A stretch of 64,000 nt of DNA from NCBI RefSeq assembly GCF_900104695.1, contig NZ_FNSW01000001.1, positions 4,818,501-4,882,500 of the forward strand, read 5' to 3'. Source of the stretch: Paenibacillus sp. GP183 (GTDB taxonomy: Bacteria; Bacillota; Bacilli; Paenibacillales; NBRC-103111). Of the stretch, positions 16,657 to 25,538 are shown one piece after another (within the stretch, counting starts at the first letter, position 1; the number at the start of each line of letters is the position of its first letter). A program made the position numbers and the translations under genes. The notes beneath the pieces were generated by a model. The model had not been told where the DNA came from, did not search any database, and worked only from the letters and a program-made list of their open reading frames with translations.

Positions 16657-17834
16657 ATTGATGTCGCTCCATTCAACCGTTCTGATGACAATTTGGCCCG
16701 CTTTTGGTAAGCTTTCGTATACACTGCATTTAATCGTTTGGCGACATGTTCGAAAGTAAAGTTCTTTACCACAAAATTTCGCCCGTTTTTGGCCATGCGC
16801 ATCGCTTCAGTCGGGTTGGACAGCATGTAATTAATGTCACTCGCAAAAGCAGACGGTTTTGTATAAGCTTTAACGACAAGCCCGTTATCCCGGTGTTTAA
16901 TCACTTCCGGATTTCCTCCCCGGTTCGTGGTAATTATGGGCAGACCCGCTCCCATCGCTTCGTAATGAACCCGGGCAAGCGGTTCCTGCCATTGCGAGCT
17001 GCACACGAAGACGTCAGCCATTAAGTAATGGTGCGGCATTTGATCATTCGGAATATATTTGGTGAAAATAATTTTTTTCCCATAAGGCCTTGCAAGTTTG
17101 TAGAGACTCCGAACGTAATCATCGACCGAATTGTCGCTGAACCATTTCCCGCCGACAATGACCAGAACTGCATCCTTATGCCGCATGAGTATTTGTTTCA
17201 TCGACCGAATGAGAACATGCGGCCCTTTCTTGTCACTGAGACGGCCGACGAACAAGATGACCTTTTTTCCTTCAATTCCAAATTTCTTGCGGACTTTTTC
17301 GCGTATCGATTGCGCCTCATGCGTCCACGAGGGAATATAAGTGTCTATATTTAATCCGGAATAGACGGTCTTCACCAAAGATTTGGCCTGAGTGAAACGC
17401 CTGGTTACAGTACGTCCCATATAGTTGCTTACCGTCATGATCTTGTCGACCGAGGCAAGTACTTTTTTTCCTTGAGCATGCGTTAATTTTTTTGGCGCAA
17501 ACATTTCGTTATGAAGGCTGACCACAAACCTGCTTTGAGGGGCGGCTTTTTTGAACATTATGGCATTCTTGGGGCGGTTGAATATATGCACTACGTCGAA
17601 CTTCTCTGCTGCCAGCGATTTGGCGACACTGCTGACAAAACTTCCTGAAGGAAAGCGAATATAAGAGATGCCGTTGTGCTTTCCCTTTCTGGCCAGCTTC
17701 GGGTCGGTAATCGAATAAATGGTAAGCTGGTGCTTTTTGCTCAAGAACGGGGCTACCCCATCAATCATAATCTGGATGGCACCGCCTTTAATTGCAGGGG
17801 AAGGCAGCTTTTCCGTACATATTAAGGCCAGTTT
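16653..17834 (-). CDS. cotSA: CotSA-like family 4 glycosyltransferase
   Basis: A 393-residue retaining GT-B glycosyltransferase. The N-terminus MKLALICTEKLPSPAIKGG closely recalls B. subtilis CotSA. GT4 marks include VILFVGRLSDKKGPHVLI (donor domain start), CSSQWQEPLARVHYEAMGAG with the conserved EPLARVHYEAM motif, and TTNRGGNPEVIKH. The ATG at 17834 is set by GAGGAGG six bases upstream rather than the frame's first codon at 17852. Donor and acceptor are unknown; the two upstream genes suggest UDP-glucuronate or a derived uronic acid. It is coupled by overlap to the following cotS-like gene. Expression in the mother cell during sporulation is expected by analogy. Confidence 0.88.
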   Translation of the reverse strand, partial: KLALICTEKLPSPAIKGGAIQIMIDGVAPFLSKKHQLTIYSITDPKLARKGKHNGISYIRFPSGSFVSSVAKSLAAEKFDVVHIFNRPKNAIMFKKAAPQSRFVVSLHNEMFAPKKLTHAQGKKVLASVDKIMTVSNYMGRTVTRRFTQAKSLVKTVYSGLNIDTYIPSWTHEAQSIREKVRKKFGIEGKKVILFVGRLSDKKGPHVLIRSMKQILMRHKDAVLVIVGGKWFSDNSVDDYVRSLYKLARPYGKKIIFTKYIPNDQMPHHYLMADVFVCSSQWQEPLARVHYEAMGAGLPIITTNRGGNPEVIKHRDNGLVVKAYTKPSAFASDINYMLSNPTEAMRMAKNGRNFVVKNFTFEHVAKRLNAVYTKAYQKRAKLSSERLNGATSI

Positions 17835-17848
17835 CATAAACATCCTCC

Positions 17849-18796
17849 TCATAAATTGTACATATCTTCAAGGTCGGCGAGTTCTTTTTGTAAACCATTC
17901 CTTATGCTGATTTTAGGTTCATACTGCAGCAATTTTCCGGCTTTTGCGATATTGGCCCAGGTGTGCTTCGGTTCTCCTCTAGGCTCTCCCATATACTGCA
18001 AGGCAGCCTTTTGACCGGTAAGCTCCTCCAAAATAGCGATTACCTCCAAAATGGAAGCTCGTTCTTTTCCGCCGATGTTGATCGTTTCTCCCGCCGCATG
18101 GGGGTATCGCAGCAGGGAGACTGTTGCCTCGACGCAATCGTCGATATAAGTGAAATCCCGCGTCTGGGTCCCATCGCCATGAACAGGAATCGGTTTCCCC
18201 CGAAGCATATGATGAATGAAACGATGGAAGGCCATATCGCTTCGCTGTCGCGGTCCGTAAACGGTAAAATAGCGAAGAATGACGATGGGAATTTGCATTT
18301 GTTTGTTATAAACCCTGCACAAATGCTCTCCGCACAGCTTGCTGATTCCGTAAGGGGAAAGAGGGGAGGTGGCGGCATCTTCGGATACCATTTCCTTCGT
18401 CTCCCCATATACGGAAGAAGTCGAGGCATAAATGAGAGCTTGCAGCGGGGCATTCTTACAAGCTTCCAGCATTTGTTGGGTGACAAGGATGTTGTTGGTC
18501 ACATAAGATTGAAAGTCGTCACCCCAGCTTGAACGTACGCCGGGCATGCCAGCCAGGTGATAGACGGCGTCAACGTCAGGGAGCCACTTCTTCCACTCAA
18601 AATCGAGCAAATTTTGTTCAATATTTAAAAAACGAGGGTGGTCGCTCAAGTTTTGAATATTTCTCTGCTTGATCCATCTCAGCTCCGGTTGTATGAGACC
18701 ATCGATTCCAATCACTTCATTCCGGTCGTCCTGCAGCAGCCGCTCGCATAAGTGCGACCCAATAAAGCCGGCAGCCCCTGTAACGATAATTCTCAT
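17849..18796 (-). CDS. NAD-dependent sugar-nucleotide epimerase (UDP-glucuronate epimerase-like)
   Basis: An extended short-chain dehydrogenase of 315 residues with the Rossmann motif TGAAGFIGSHL, the catalytic Ser and YxxxK (STSSVYGET; YGISK), and the substrate-site VYGPRQRSDMAFHRF shared with UDP-glucuronate 4-epimerases and UDP-glucose 4-epimerases. The ATG at 18796 overlaps the ugd stop by four bases. Next to a UDP-glucose dehydrogenase, conversion of UDP-glucuronate to UDP-galacturonate is the best guess. It is the second gene of the coat polysaccharide operon, 14 bases upstream of the cotSA-like gene. Confidence 0.85.
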   Translation of the reverse strand: MRIIVTGAAGFIGSHLCERLLQDDRNEVIGIDGLIQPELRWIKQRNIQNLSDHPRFLNIEQNLLDFEWKKWLPDVDAVYHLAGMPGVRSSWGDDFQSYVTNNILVTQQMLEACKNAPLQALIYASTSSVYGETKEMVSEDAATSPLSPYGISKLCGEHLCRVYNKQMQIPIVILRYFTVYGPRQRSDMAFHRFIHHMLRGKPIPVHGDGTQTRDFTYIDDCVEATVSLLRYPHAAGETINIGGKERASILEVIAILEELTGQKAALQYMGEPRGEPKHTWANIAKAGKLLQYEPKISIRNGLQKELADLEDMYNL

Positions 18797-20073
18797 GTTC
18801 GTCCAACTCCCATATAACGAATTCCACACGCCTCCACAGTATGCTTGTTAACGCAATTCCGGCCATCCAGAAGCAGCTTTCCTTTCATCCGATTCTTCAC
18901 CAACTTCCAGTCAGCCTGAACGAAGGCGTCCCATTCTGTTGCGATCACTAGCGCATCGGCATCCTGAACGGAGTCGTACATTTGATGATGCCAGGTGACA
19001 GAGGGGAGAGCAGGCCGGACCATAGGATCATAAGCATGAACGTTATATCCAGTCTCGCTGAGCCGCCGGAGTAAACGCACGGACTGAGACGACCTTACAT
19101 CGTCCGTTTGCGGCTTAAAACTGGCGCCCCAAACCGTTATTTTGTGTGGAGGATCCCCTTCCAGAGCGGCGATCAATTTCTGCATATAGACGTCAATCTG
19201 TGTTTCATTTACTTTCTGAACCGCCTGTAACAGGGAAGGCTCGATCTGTCGTGACAAAGCCGTATGGATGAGATCATTCAGATCCTTTGGAAAGCAGGAA
19301 CCGCCATAACCCAAGCCTGCTCTCAGGAAATGCGGACCAATGCGGTGGTCCATTCCCAGACCCATCGAGACGTCCACAATGTCAGCTCCGCAGACATCGC
19401 AAATACGGGATATTTCATTAATGAAAGAAATTTTCGTCGCCAAAAAGGCATTAGAAGCGTATTTGATCATTTCGGCTTCAGCGAAGCCGGTAACCACATA
19501 GGGCGCGTTCAAATTCTGGTATAATTCCTGCATGACTTCGAGCGGCTCACGCCGTTTCAGGCCAATAACAATGCGGTCCGGTTGAAGCGAATCCTGTATC
19601 GCTGTTCCTTCCCGCAAAAACTCGGGGCTCGAAACGATATCGAATAGCTGATGATCGACCCCGTTATCAAGCAAGGTTTGTTCAATCCATTCGTTCGTGC
19701 CGGGTGGGACCGTGCTTTTGGTAACAATCGTTTTATATGAAGAAATCAAGCCGGATAACTTCTCGACAACTGCGTGGACGGCAGAAAGATCAAGGCTCCC
19801 GTCGGATGCGGGAGGAGTTCCCACAGCAATAACAATAATGGAAGCCCGGCCGATACAATCATCCATCGTATGGGAAAAATATAACCGCCCCGCCTCCCGC
19901 TGTTCCGCAACCAGTTCCGATAACCCGGGTTCGAAAAAGGGAACCGATCCTTGGGTGATCCTTATCATTTTTTCGGTATCCTTATCGATGCACTGGGTTT
20001 CATGTCCTAATTTTGCCAACACTGCTGCTGTACACAGTCCTACGTACCCGGCTCCAATCACACACACGATCAA
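18793..20073 (-). CDS. ugd: UDP-glucose 6-dehydrogenase
   Basis: Oxidises UDP-glucose to UDP-glucuronate with two NAD+. The 426-residue protein shows the NAD-binding GAGYVGLCTAAVLAKLGH, the TKSTVPPGTNE segment, EFLREGTAIQD, and the catalytic cysteine motif YGGSCFPKD, followed by the C-terminal GASFKPQTDDVRSS. It starts with TTG, supported by AAAGGAG nine bases upstream. It heads the five-gene minus-strand operon and is divergent from the giant repeat-protein gene across about 245 bases, so the two units could share regulation. It supplies uronic acid for the polysaccharide built by the downstream genes. Confidence 0.93.
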   Translation of the reverse strand: MIVCVIGAGYVGLCTAAVLAKLGHETQCIDKDTEKMIRITQGSVPFFEPGLSELVAEQREAGRLYFSHTMDDCIGRASIIVIAVGTPPASDGSLDLSAVHAVVEKLSGLISSYKTIVTKSTVPPGTNEWIEQTLLDNGVDHQLFDIVSSPEFLREGTAIQDSLQPDRIVIGLKRREPLEVMQELYQNLNAPYVVTGFAEAEMIKYASNAFLATKISFINEISRICDVCGADIVDVSMGLGMDHRIGPHFLRAGLGYGGSCFPKDLNDLIHTALSRQIEPSLLQAVQKVNETQIDVYMQKLIAALEGDPPHKITVWGASFKPQTDDVRSSQSVRLLRRLSETGYNVHAYDPMVRPALPSVTWHHQMYDSVQDADALVIATEWDAFVQADWKLVKNRMKGKLLLDGRNCVNKHTVEACGIRYMGVGRT

Positions 20074-20319
20074 ATGCCCGCTCTCCTTTAGACAATAAGT
20101 AGTTTTACCTATTTATATTAGTAGAGGGTGAAAAACGAACCCGACACCAACCCGATTTGTAAATTTAGTGTAAAAATTTGAACATCTTGTTGCGGGTCGC
20201 GTTGTCAAAATGACTTGATCTATGGGTACATAACCATTTTTGATTCCTGTGCGCACCCACTCTCTAGGTGAATGAATATGTTACAAGTGACTAGTCATCT
20301 TGATGAAGGGGAGGTTTTT

Positions 20320-23300
20320 ATGAGCAAAAACAGAAAATCCCGGATAGGTCCCACGCGGCCTAATGTGCAACGAATAAATGCCAATACCAATGAACTGAGC
20401 TGGCTGGATGAAAGTGAATCCAAGACCAGTCCCCCTGCTAAAGCTGAACACGTGCCCAAGCAAATGATTATTTCCAAAACTCAGAAAGCTGCAGCATCCA
20501 AACTGGAGCCTCCTCCAAGGACCCGCCGGACGAACGTGGTTATTTCCCCCGCTGCACCGGTTGTATCGGTCCCGGCACCGCCGCTTTTGCTGTTAAACGA
20601 ACGAAAGACCAGTAAATCCAGCGATGCTGTGGTGTATACGGATGATATCGGAGAAGAAGCCGTTACAGCGGATAAAATCGCAAATCGGGCCATAGACGAA
20701 TCCAAAATCAAGCCCAAAAGTATCAGCACCAGAGCTTTACAGGATTTTTCAGTAGATCATTCCAAGCTGGCCGACGGGAGCGTTACCCGGGATAAAATTG
20801 CCCCCGGCGCCGTAGATGAAGAGCATATTGCCCTTCAGTCGATTTCCGGTGATAAGATTCAGGAGCAAACGATACCCGGAAGCAAGCTGCTCGACAAGAG
20901 CATTACGTCCGATAAGCTGGCTGACCTGACGATTGATTCTTTTAAGATAGCCCCTGGCTCTATCCAGCCTTCTCACTTAGCTGAAGGTTCGATCTCAACC
21001 GAGCTGCTTGATGATCAATCTGTCACTTCCGATAAAATCAGGACCAGCTCAATCTATGCCAAGCATTTGACCAATCGCATTATCGACACAGCCAAGCTAG
21101 CGGATGGAGCTGTCACCTCGGATAAGCTTAGGGATCATGCGGTAACCCGGGAGAAGATCGCGGATGGCAGCATTGTTTCACCGCATTTACAAATGTTCAG
21201 CGTACAGCATGAGCATCTGGGTCAAGGATCCGTGCTTAGTGATAATCTGGCGGTAGGCGTCGTCAACAACACCCATATTCAAGAAGGAGCGATTCATGGC
21301 TTTCATCTAAGAGAAGATGCCATAACACAGCAAAAGCTAGGATTGGGGGTCGTAGGTCCAAAGCAAATTGAAGAAGGAGCTATTAAAGAATGGCATATTC
21401 CTGACGGCGTGATCCAGCAAAAGCATTTGACTGAGCATTCATTGTCAGGCACCGTATTAGTCAATGAGAGCATATCCGGCGAGCAGCTGGCCAATCAAGC
21501 AGTCGGCACGGAGAAGCTGGCCGATCATGCCGTCACTTCGAAAAAGCTGGCAAGAGAATCCGTTGATGCAGAGCATCTTGCTTCAGGAGCTGTCAGGGCC
21601 GTTCATGTGGCGGCCAAAACGATTGTTGCAGATCACATCAGCCTGGGAGCTATAACCGGAGCCCATATTCAAAGCCATGCCATCGGTTCCGTGCTGCTGC
21701 AGGATCATGCAGTTACCGGTGATAAGTTAGCCGCCGGCAGTATAGACAGCAGCCACATTCGGGAAGATTCCATTGATACACCCCATTTGGCGATGCACGC
21801 GATTACTACCTCCAAACTGGCTCCTGAATCCGTATCTACCGATAAATTGACGGAGATGTCGGTCAGCTCCTCCAAGATCAGCGACGGCAGCATTATTTCC
21901 TCGAAGCTGGCAAGAGATGCTGTGCAAAGCATGCACATCGAAAGAGAAGCCATTCAGTTGTATCATCTTGCCAATGAGAGCGTTGGGGCGAACCAGCTTC
22001 AGCTTCAAGCGATTCAAAGCGATCATATGGCAGATGCATCCATAACCGGAGTCAAGATTGCCCCTGCTTCCATAAGTGAATCTCACCTGTCAAAAGGAAT
22101 CATTGGCAGCGGACATCTTGCAGGAGAAGCTGTCAGCTCGGAGCATGTGAAAGTGAATGCCATCGGCAGCAAACATCTGCAGGATCATGCAGTTCAGACA
22201 CATACGATTGCCGAGGAGGCGGTTACGGGAACGAAAATATCAGCTCAAGCCGTGGAAGCCAGGCATTTACAGGAAGGCATTGTGAATGGGAGTCACATCC
22301 AGGCAGGTACGATCCAATCGGAGCATTTGGCTAAAGGAGCTTTTACGCTGGATCTTTTGGCTGATCGCAGTATCGACGGTCAAAAGCTGGTGGAGTACTC
22401 CCTGTCATCTGAAAATATGGCTGCCGGAGCGGTCACGGAAGAAAAGCTTGCTGATGGAGCAGTGGGAAGCCGCCATGTACAGGATGCCGCCATTGCGAGC
22501 TCCATGCTGCAGGACGCGGCCATAGTAACCGTTAAAATTGCTGATGAGTCCATTACCACCGACAAATTGGCGGATGCCGTTGTTAAGAGCAGCAAGCTGG
22601 CTGACGGTGCTGTGGCAGGAGTTCACATCGCAGATGGAGCGATTACTGCTTCCAAACTCGCAGTGGAAAGCGTGAACGGCGGCAAATTGGTGGCAGGTGC
22701 GGTTAACGCCCGCCATATTGCAGATGGCTCCATCACGGCGGAAAAACTGGCAAACGGCGCAGTCAGCAGCATGCATGTGGCGGATGGAGTGATTACCAGT
22801 TCCAAGCTGGCAGCAGCCAGTGTAAACGGCAGCAAGCTGGCAAAAAGTGCAGTAAACGAAGAGCATATTGCCGATGGAGCGGTATCGGGGGCGAAGCTGG
22901 CAGCGGGAATTGTGGATGGAAGCAAGCTGGCGGCTAAAGCTGTGAATGCCGGACACTTGGAAGATGGAGCTGTAAACAGCAATCATATTGCGGATGATTC
23001 CATCTCAAGCGTTAAGCTGAAAGCCTTGAGTATAGACGGCAGCAAGCTGATGAGCCGTGGGGTGGATAACGAACATCTTGCGGATGGCGCAGTCACGAGA
23101 GAGAAGCTTGCGGAAAATTCAATACATGCTTTTCATTTAACGGAAAATGCGGTGAATCGCAAGCATGTGGCAGACAGTGCCATCACTTTGGAAAAGCTGG
23201 CAGCTTCGAGCGTCGACGGCAGCAAATTGATTCAACTTTCGGTTTCCGCCAATCATGTGATAGACGGTGCGATCACAGGTGCAAAGTTGTCCGAAGGCAG

Positions 23301-25365
23301 CGTGGACGGCAGCAAGCTGGTGAACGGCGCCGTGAACACTGAACATGTGTTGGACGGTTCAATCGTTGGAACGAAGCTGGCGGAGAACAGTGTGGATGGC
23401 AGCAAATTAACCAGCGGTGCTGTAAGCAGCGAGCATGTGGCAGATGGAGCGATCACCGGATCCAAGCTGTCTACAGCGAGTGTAAACAGAAGCAAGCTGT
23501 CGAACGGTGCTGTCTACAGTGAGCATGTCACAGATGGTGCAATCACGTTAGCCAAACTGTCAGCCTATAGCGTGGACGGCAGCAAGCTAATCAGCAACGC
23601 TGTAGCTAGCGAGCATCTGTCGAACGGCGCGGTTACAGGACCCAAGCTGGCCGAGGGCAGTGTGGACGGGAGCAAGCTGGTCCGTGATGCGATAAGCAGT
23701 GAGCATGTAAACAACGGTGCAATCACAGTGGCGAAGCTGGCTGAGAACAGTGTGGACGGCGGCAAGCTGGCCCTTGATTCAGTGAACTCTTGGCATATAG
23801 TGGACGCTGCCGTAACTGTCTCGAAGCTGTCGAACAGCAGTGTCGATGGGAGTAAGCTGGCGAGCGGTGCAGTGAGCAGCGAACATATCACGGACAACGC
23901 GATCACGTTAGCCAAACTGTCAGCCCACAGCGTGGATAGCAGCAAACTCGTACGCAATGCGATTGCAAGTGTGCATATCGTGGACGGAGCGGTGACAGGC
24001 TCGAAGCTGGCAGAAAACAGTGTTGATGGCAGCAAGCTGGCAAGCGGTGCTGTGATCGGCGAGCATATCGTGGACGGAGCCATTACAGGCGTAAAGCTGT
24101 CAACCCAAAGCGTGGACGGGAGCAAGCTGGTTAGCGGCGCTGTCAACCGGGAGCACTTGGCGGATGGCGCCATCACTTTAGCGAAGCTGGCCGTTTGCAG
24201 TGTTGACGGCAGCAAGCTTGTCAATGGCTCAGTAAGCAGCGAGCATGTGGCAGATGTCGCCATAACGGGAGCCAAACTGGCTGAAGGCAGCGTAGACGGC
24301 AGCAAGCTGGCGAGCGGTGTTGTCAACCGGGAGCACTTGGCGGATGGCGCCATAACTGGAGTAAAGCTGGCTCAGGGAAGTATAGACGGCAGCAAGCTGA
24401 TGAGTGGAACTGTGCTTGGAGAGCATTTAGCTGTCGGTTCCATTACAGGAGCTAAGCTGGTCGAGGAAAGTATTGAAGGCAGCAAGCTTGCGAACGGGGC
24501 GGTTAACGGCAAGCATATAGCGGACGGCGAGATTACCGGGGCTAAGCTGTCGGAGAACAGTGTGGATGGCAGCAAGCTTGTATTTGGTTCCGTGAGCGAG
24601 GAACATGTAGCGGATGGTGCGATCACATTGGCAAAGCTCTCGCCATCGAGCGTGGATAAGAGCAAACTGGTCAGAGGCGCAGTGAGCGGTGAACACATAG
24701 CGGATCAAGCGATCACGGAGGCAAAGCTGGCTGCAGGCAGCGTGGATGGCAGTAAGCTGGTCAGCGGTGCAATTACCAGTGAGCACATAGCCGACGGTGC
24801 CATTACAGCGGAGAAGCTGGCCGCAGGCAGCGTGGACGGCAGTAAGCTGATGGGCGGTTCCGTGAATGGCGAGCATCTGGTCTATGGATCGGTCACTGGA
24901 TCCAAGCTGGCCGAAGGCAGCATCGAAGGCAGTAAATTGGCGAACGGCATTATAGGCAGCAAGCATCTGGCGGATGGAGCGATCACAGGAGCAAAGCTGG
25001 CAGACCGGGCCATATCCGGGGCAAAGCTTGCGGATGCCAGTATTGATGGAACGAAGCTGGTTAAGGGAACTGTGACCAGAGAGCATTTGTCGGATGAATT
25101 GATCCATGAAACGACCGTTCAGCAATTCGGGCTTTTGCCGTTCGAGCTCAAGGTGCAAGGGGAAATTATCGATGTTTTTCTAAAATTCGATGAGAGCTTT
25201 GCTGATGAAGATTACGTGATTACCGCGATGACGAATCATCCTGCTTGTTACGCTATTGTTAAACAAAAGCAAATGGATTCAGCCGTTCTATCCGTTGTTC
25301 GCTCCAGATTTTCACCCGAGCAGCATGGCGTTATTAACTGGATTGCAATCGGAAAAAAAGCATAA
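20320..25365 (+). CDS. Giant decapeptide-repeat surface protein (1681 residues)
   Basis: No named family recognised for the whole protein. GGGGAGG before the ATG at 20320 fixes the start. Residues 1-110 are low-complexity and Pro/Lys-rich (SVPAPPLLLL). About 148 consecutive 10-residue units follow, of pattern [AS]-[VI]-x-x-x-[KH]-[LIV]-x-x-G (for example SVDGSKLVNG, AVNTEHVLDG). A non-repeat C-terminal domain of about 80 residues ends NWIAIGKKA. Similar A-V-T-x-x-K-L-A-D-G repeats occur in phage tail fibres and bacterial surface proteins, where a trimeric beta-rich fibre is plausible. No signal peptide or membrane segment is visible, which fits assembly onto the spore from the mother-cell cytosol. 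It lies between the coat polysaccharide operon and a glycosylation cluster. Decayed second and third copies exist at 39.3-40.7 kb. Function as a spore fibre or glycoprotein scaffold is inference. Confidence 0.8.
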   Translation: MSKNRKSRIGPTRPNVQRINANTNELSWLDESESKTSPPAKAEHVPKQMIISKTQKAAASKLEPPPRTRRTNVVISPAAPVVSVPAPPLLLLNERKTSKSSDAVVYTDDIGEEAVTADKIANRAIDESKIKPKSISTRALQDFSVDHSKLADGSVTRDKIAPGAVDEEHIALQSISGDKIQEQTIPGSKLLDKSITSDKLADLTIDSFKIAPGSIQPSHLAEGSISTELLDDQSVTSDKIRTSSIYAKHLTNRIIDTAKLADGAVTSDKLRDHAVTREKIADGSIVSPHLQMFSVQHEHLGQGSVLSDNLAVGVVNNTHIQEGAIHGFHLREDAITQQKLGLGVVGPKQIEEGAIKEWHIPDGVIQQKHLTEHSLSGTVLVNESISGEQLANQAVGTEKLADHAVTSKKLARESVDAEHLASGAVRAVHVAAKTIVADHISLGAITGAHIQSHAIGSVLLQDHAVTGDKLAAGSIDSSHIREDSIDTPHLAMHAITTSKLAPESVSTDKLTEMSVSSSKISDGSIISSKLARDAVQSMHIEREAIQLYHLANESVGANQLQLQAIQSDHMADASITGVKIAPASISESHLSKGIIGSGHLAGEAVSSEHVKVNAIGSKHLQDHAVQTHTIAEEAVTGTKISAQAVEARHLQEGIVNGSHIQAGTIQSEHLAKGAFTLDLLADRSIDGQKLVEYSLSSENMAAGAVTEEKLADGAVGSRHVQDAAIASSMLQDAAIVTVKIADESITTDKLADAVVKSSKLADGAVAGVHIADGAITASKLAVESVNGGKLVAGAVNARHIADGSITAEKLANGAVSSMHVADGVITSSKLAAASVNGSKLAKSAVNEEHIADGAVSGAKLAAGIVDGSKLAAKAVNAGHLEDGAVNSNHIADDSISSVKLKALSIDGSKLMSRGVDNEHLADGAVTREKLAENSIHAFHLTENAVNRKHVADSAITLEKLAASSVDGSKLIQLSVSANHVIDGAITGAKLSEGSVDGSKLVNGAVNTEHVLDGSIVGTKLAENSVDGSKLTSGAVSSEHVADGAITGSKLSTASVNRSKLSNGAVYSEHVTDGAITLAKLSAYSVDGSKLISNAVASEHLSNGAVTGPKLAEGSVDGSKLVRDAISSEHVNNGAITVAKLAENSVDGGKLALDSVNSWHIVDAAVTVSKLSNSSVDGSKLASGAVSSEHITDNAITLAKLSAHSVDSSKLVRNAIASVHIVDGAVTGSKLAENSVDGSKLASGAVIGEHIVDGAITGVKLSTQSVDGSKLVSGAVNREHLADGAITLAKLAVCSVDGSKLVNGSVSSEHVADVAITGAKLAEGSVDGSKLASGVVNREHLADGAITGVKLAQGSIDGSKLMSGTVLGEHLAVGSITGAKLVEESIEGSKLANGAVNGKHIADGEITGAKLSENSVDGSKLVFGSVSEEHVADGAITLAKLSPSSVDKSKLVRGAVSGEHIADQAITEAKLAAGSVDGSKLVSGAITSEHIADGAITAEKLAAGSVDGSKLMGGSVNGEHLVYGSVTGSKLAEGSIEGSKLANGIIGSKHLADGAITGAKLADRAISGAKLADASIDGTKLVKGTVTREHLSDELIHETTVQQFGLLPFELKVQGEIIDVFLKFDESFADEDYVITAMTNHPACYAIVKQKQMDSAVLSVVRSRFSPEQHGVINWIAIGKKA
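20652..25105 (+). repeat. Tandem 30-bp / 90-bp coding repeat array
   Basis: About 4.45 kb of uninterrupted 30-bp units. In the first 2 kb neighbouring units are diverged. From about 22670 onward a higher-order 90-bp unit (three decapeptides) repeats about 26 times, each with a near-identical core such as GTGGACGGCAGCAAGCTG. That suggests recent expansion of the distal part by unequal recombination. Length variation between strains is expected. Confidence 0.9.
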
Positions 25366-25387
25366 AATCACGAACGAATCAACAGGA

Positions 25388-25415
25388 AAACATGCAGGCA
25401 GCTGCATGTTTTTTT
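25388..25415 (+). terminator. Rho-independent terminator of the giant repeat-protein gene
   Basis: CATGCAG, loop GCAG, CTGCATG, then seven T; about 25 bases after the stop codon. Confidence 0.8.
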
Positions 25416-25456
25416 CTTCCGCTTGGTTATATAACCATTTATGGTTTTTGTCCAAA

Positions 25457-25483
25457 ACCTGTATGGGAATGAAGCATATCATT
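25457..25483 (+). promoter_or_regulatory. Candidate sigma-K promoter ahead of the rmlA-rmlD-cgeB cluster
   Basis: AC (25457-25458) is followed after 16 bases by CATATCATT (25475-25483), one mismatch from the sigma-K -10 consensus CATANNNTA. It lies about 55 bases upstream of the first gene and after the preceding terminator. CgeB genes of B. subtilis are late mother-cell genes, so the position is sensible, but the match is short. Confidence 0.35.
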
Positions 25484-25538
25484 AAGAAGTAGGTGGATTT
25501 ACCGTACCACCATTTTCCAGGAAAGAGGGGTATGGCTT

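Noticed and set aside
23565-24353. Long open frames on the minus strand across the repeat array
   Set aside because: They arise from the periodic coding sequence of the plus strand; there are no ribosome binding sites and the predicted protein is a monotonous S/A/L-rich repeat.
20652-25105. Regular 30-bp periodicity that could suggest a CRISPR array
   Set aside because: There are no unique spacers; the whole stretch is one open coding frame with period-10 amino acid repeats.
20320-25365. Prophage tail fibre as the identity of the repeat protein
   Set aside because: Similar repeats occur in tail fibres, but no phage structural, lysis or integrase gene is nearby, while spore-coat and glycosylation genes flank it on both sides. 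Not fully excluded.
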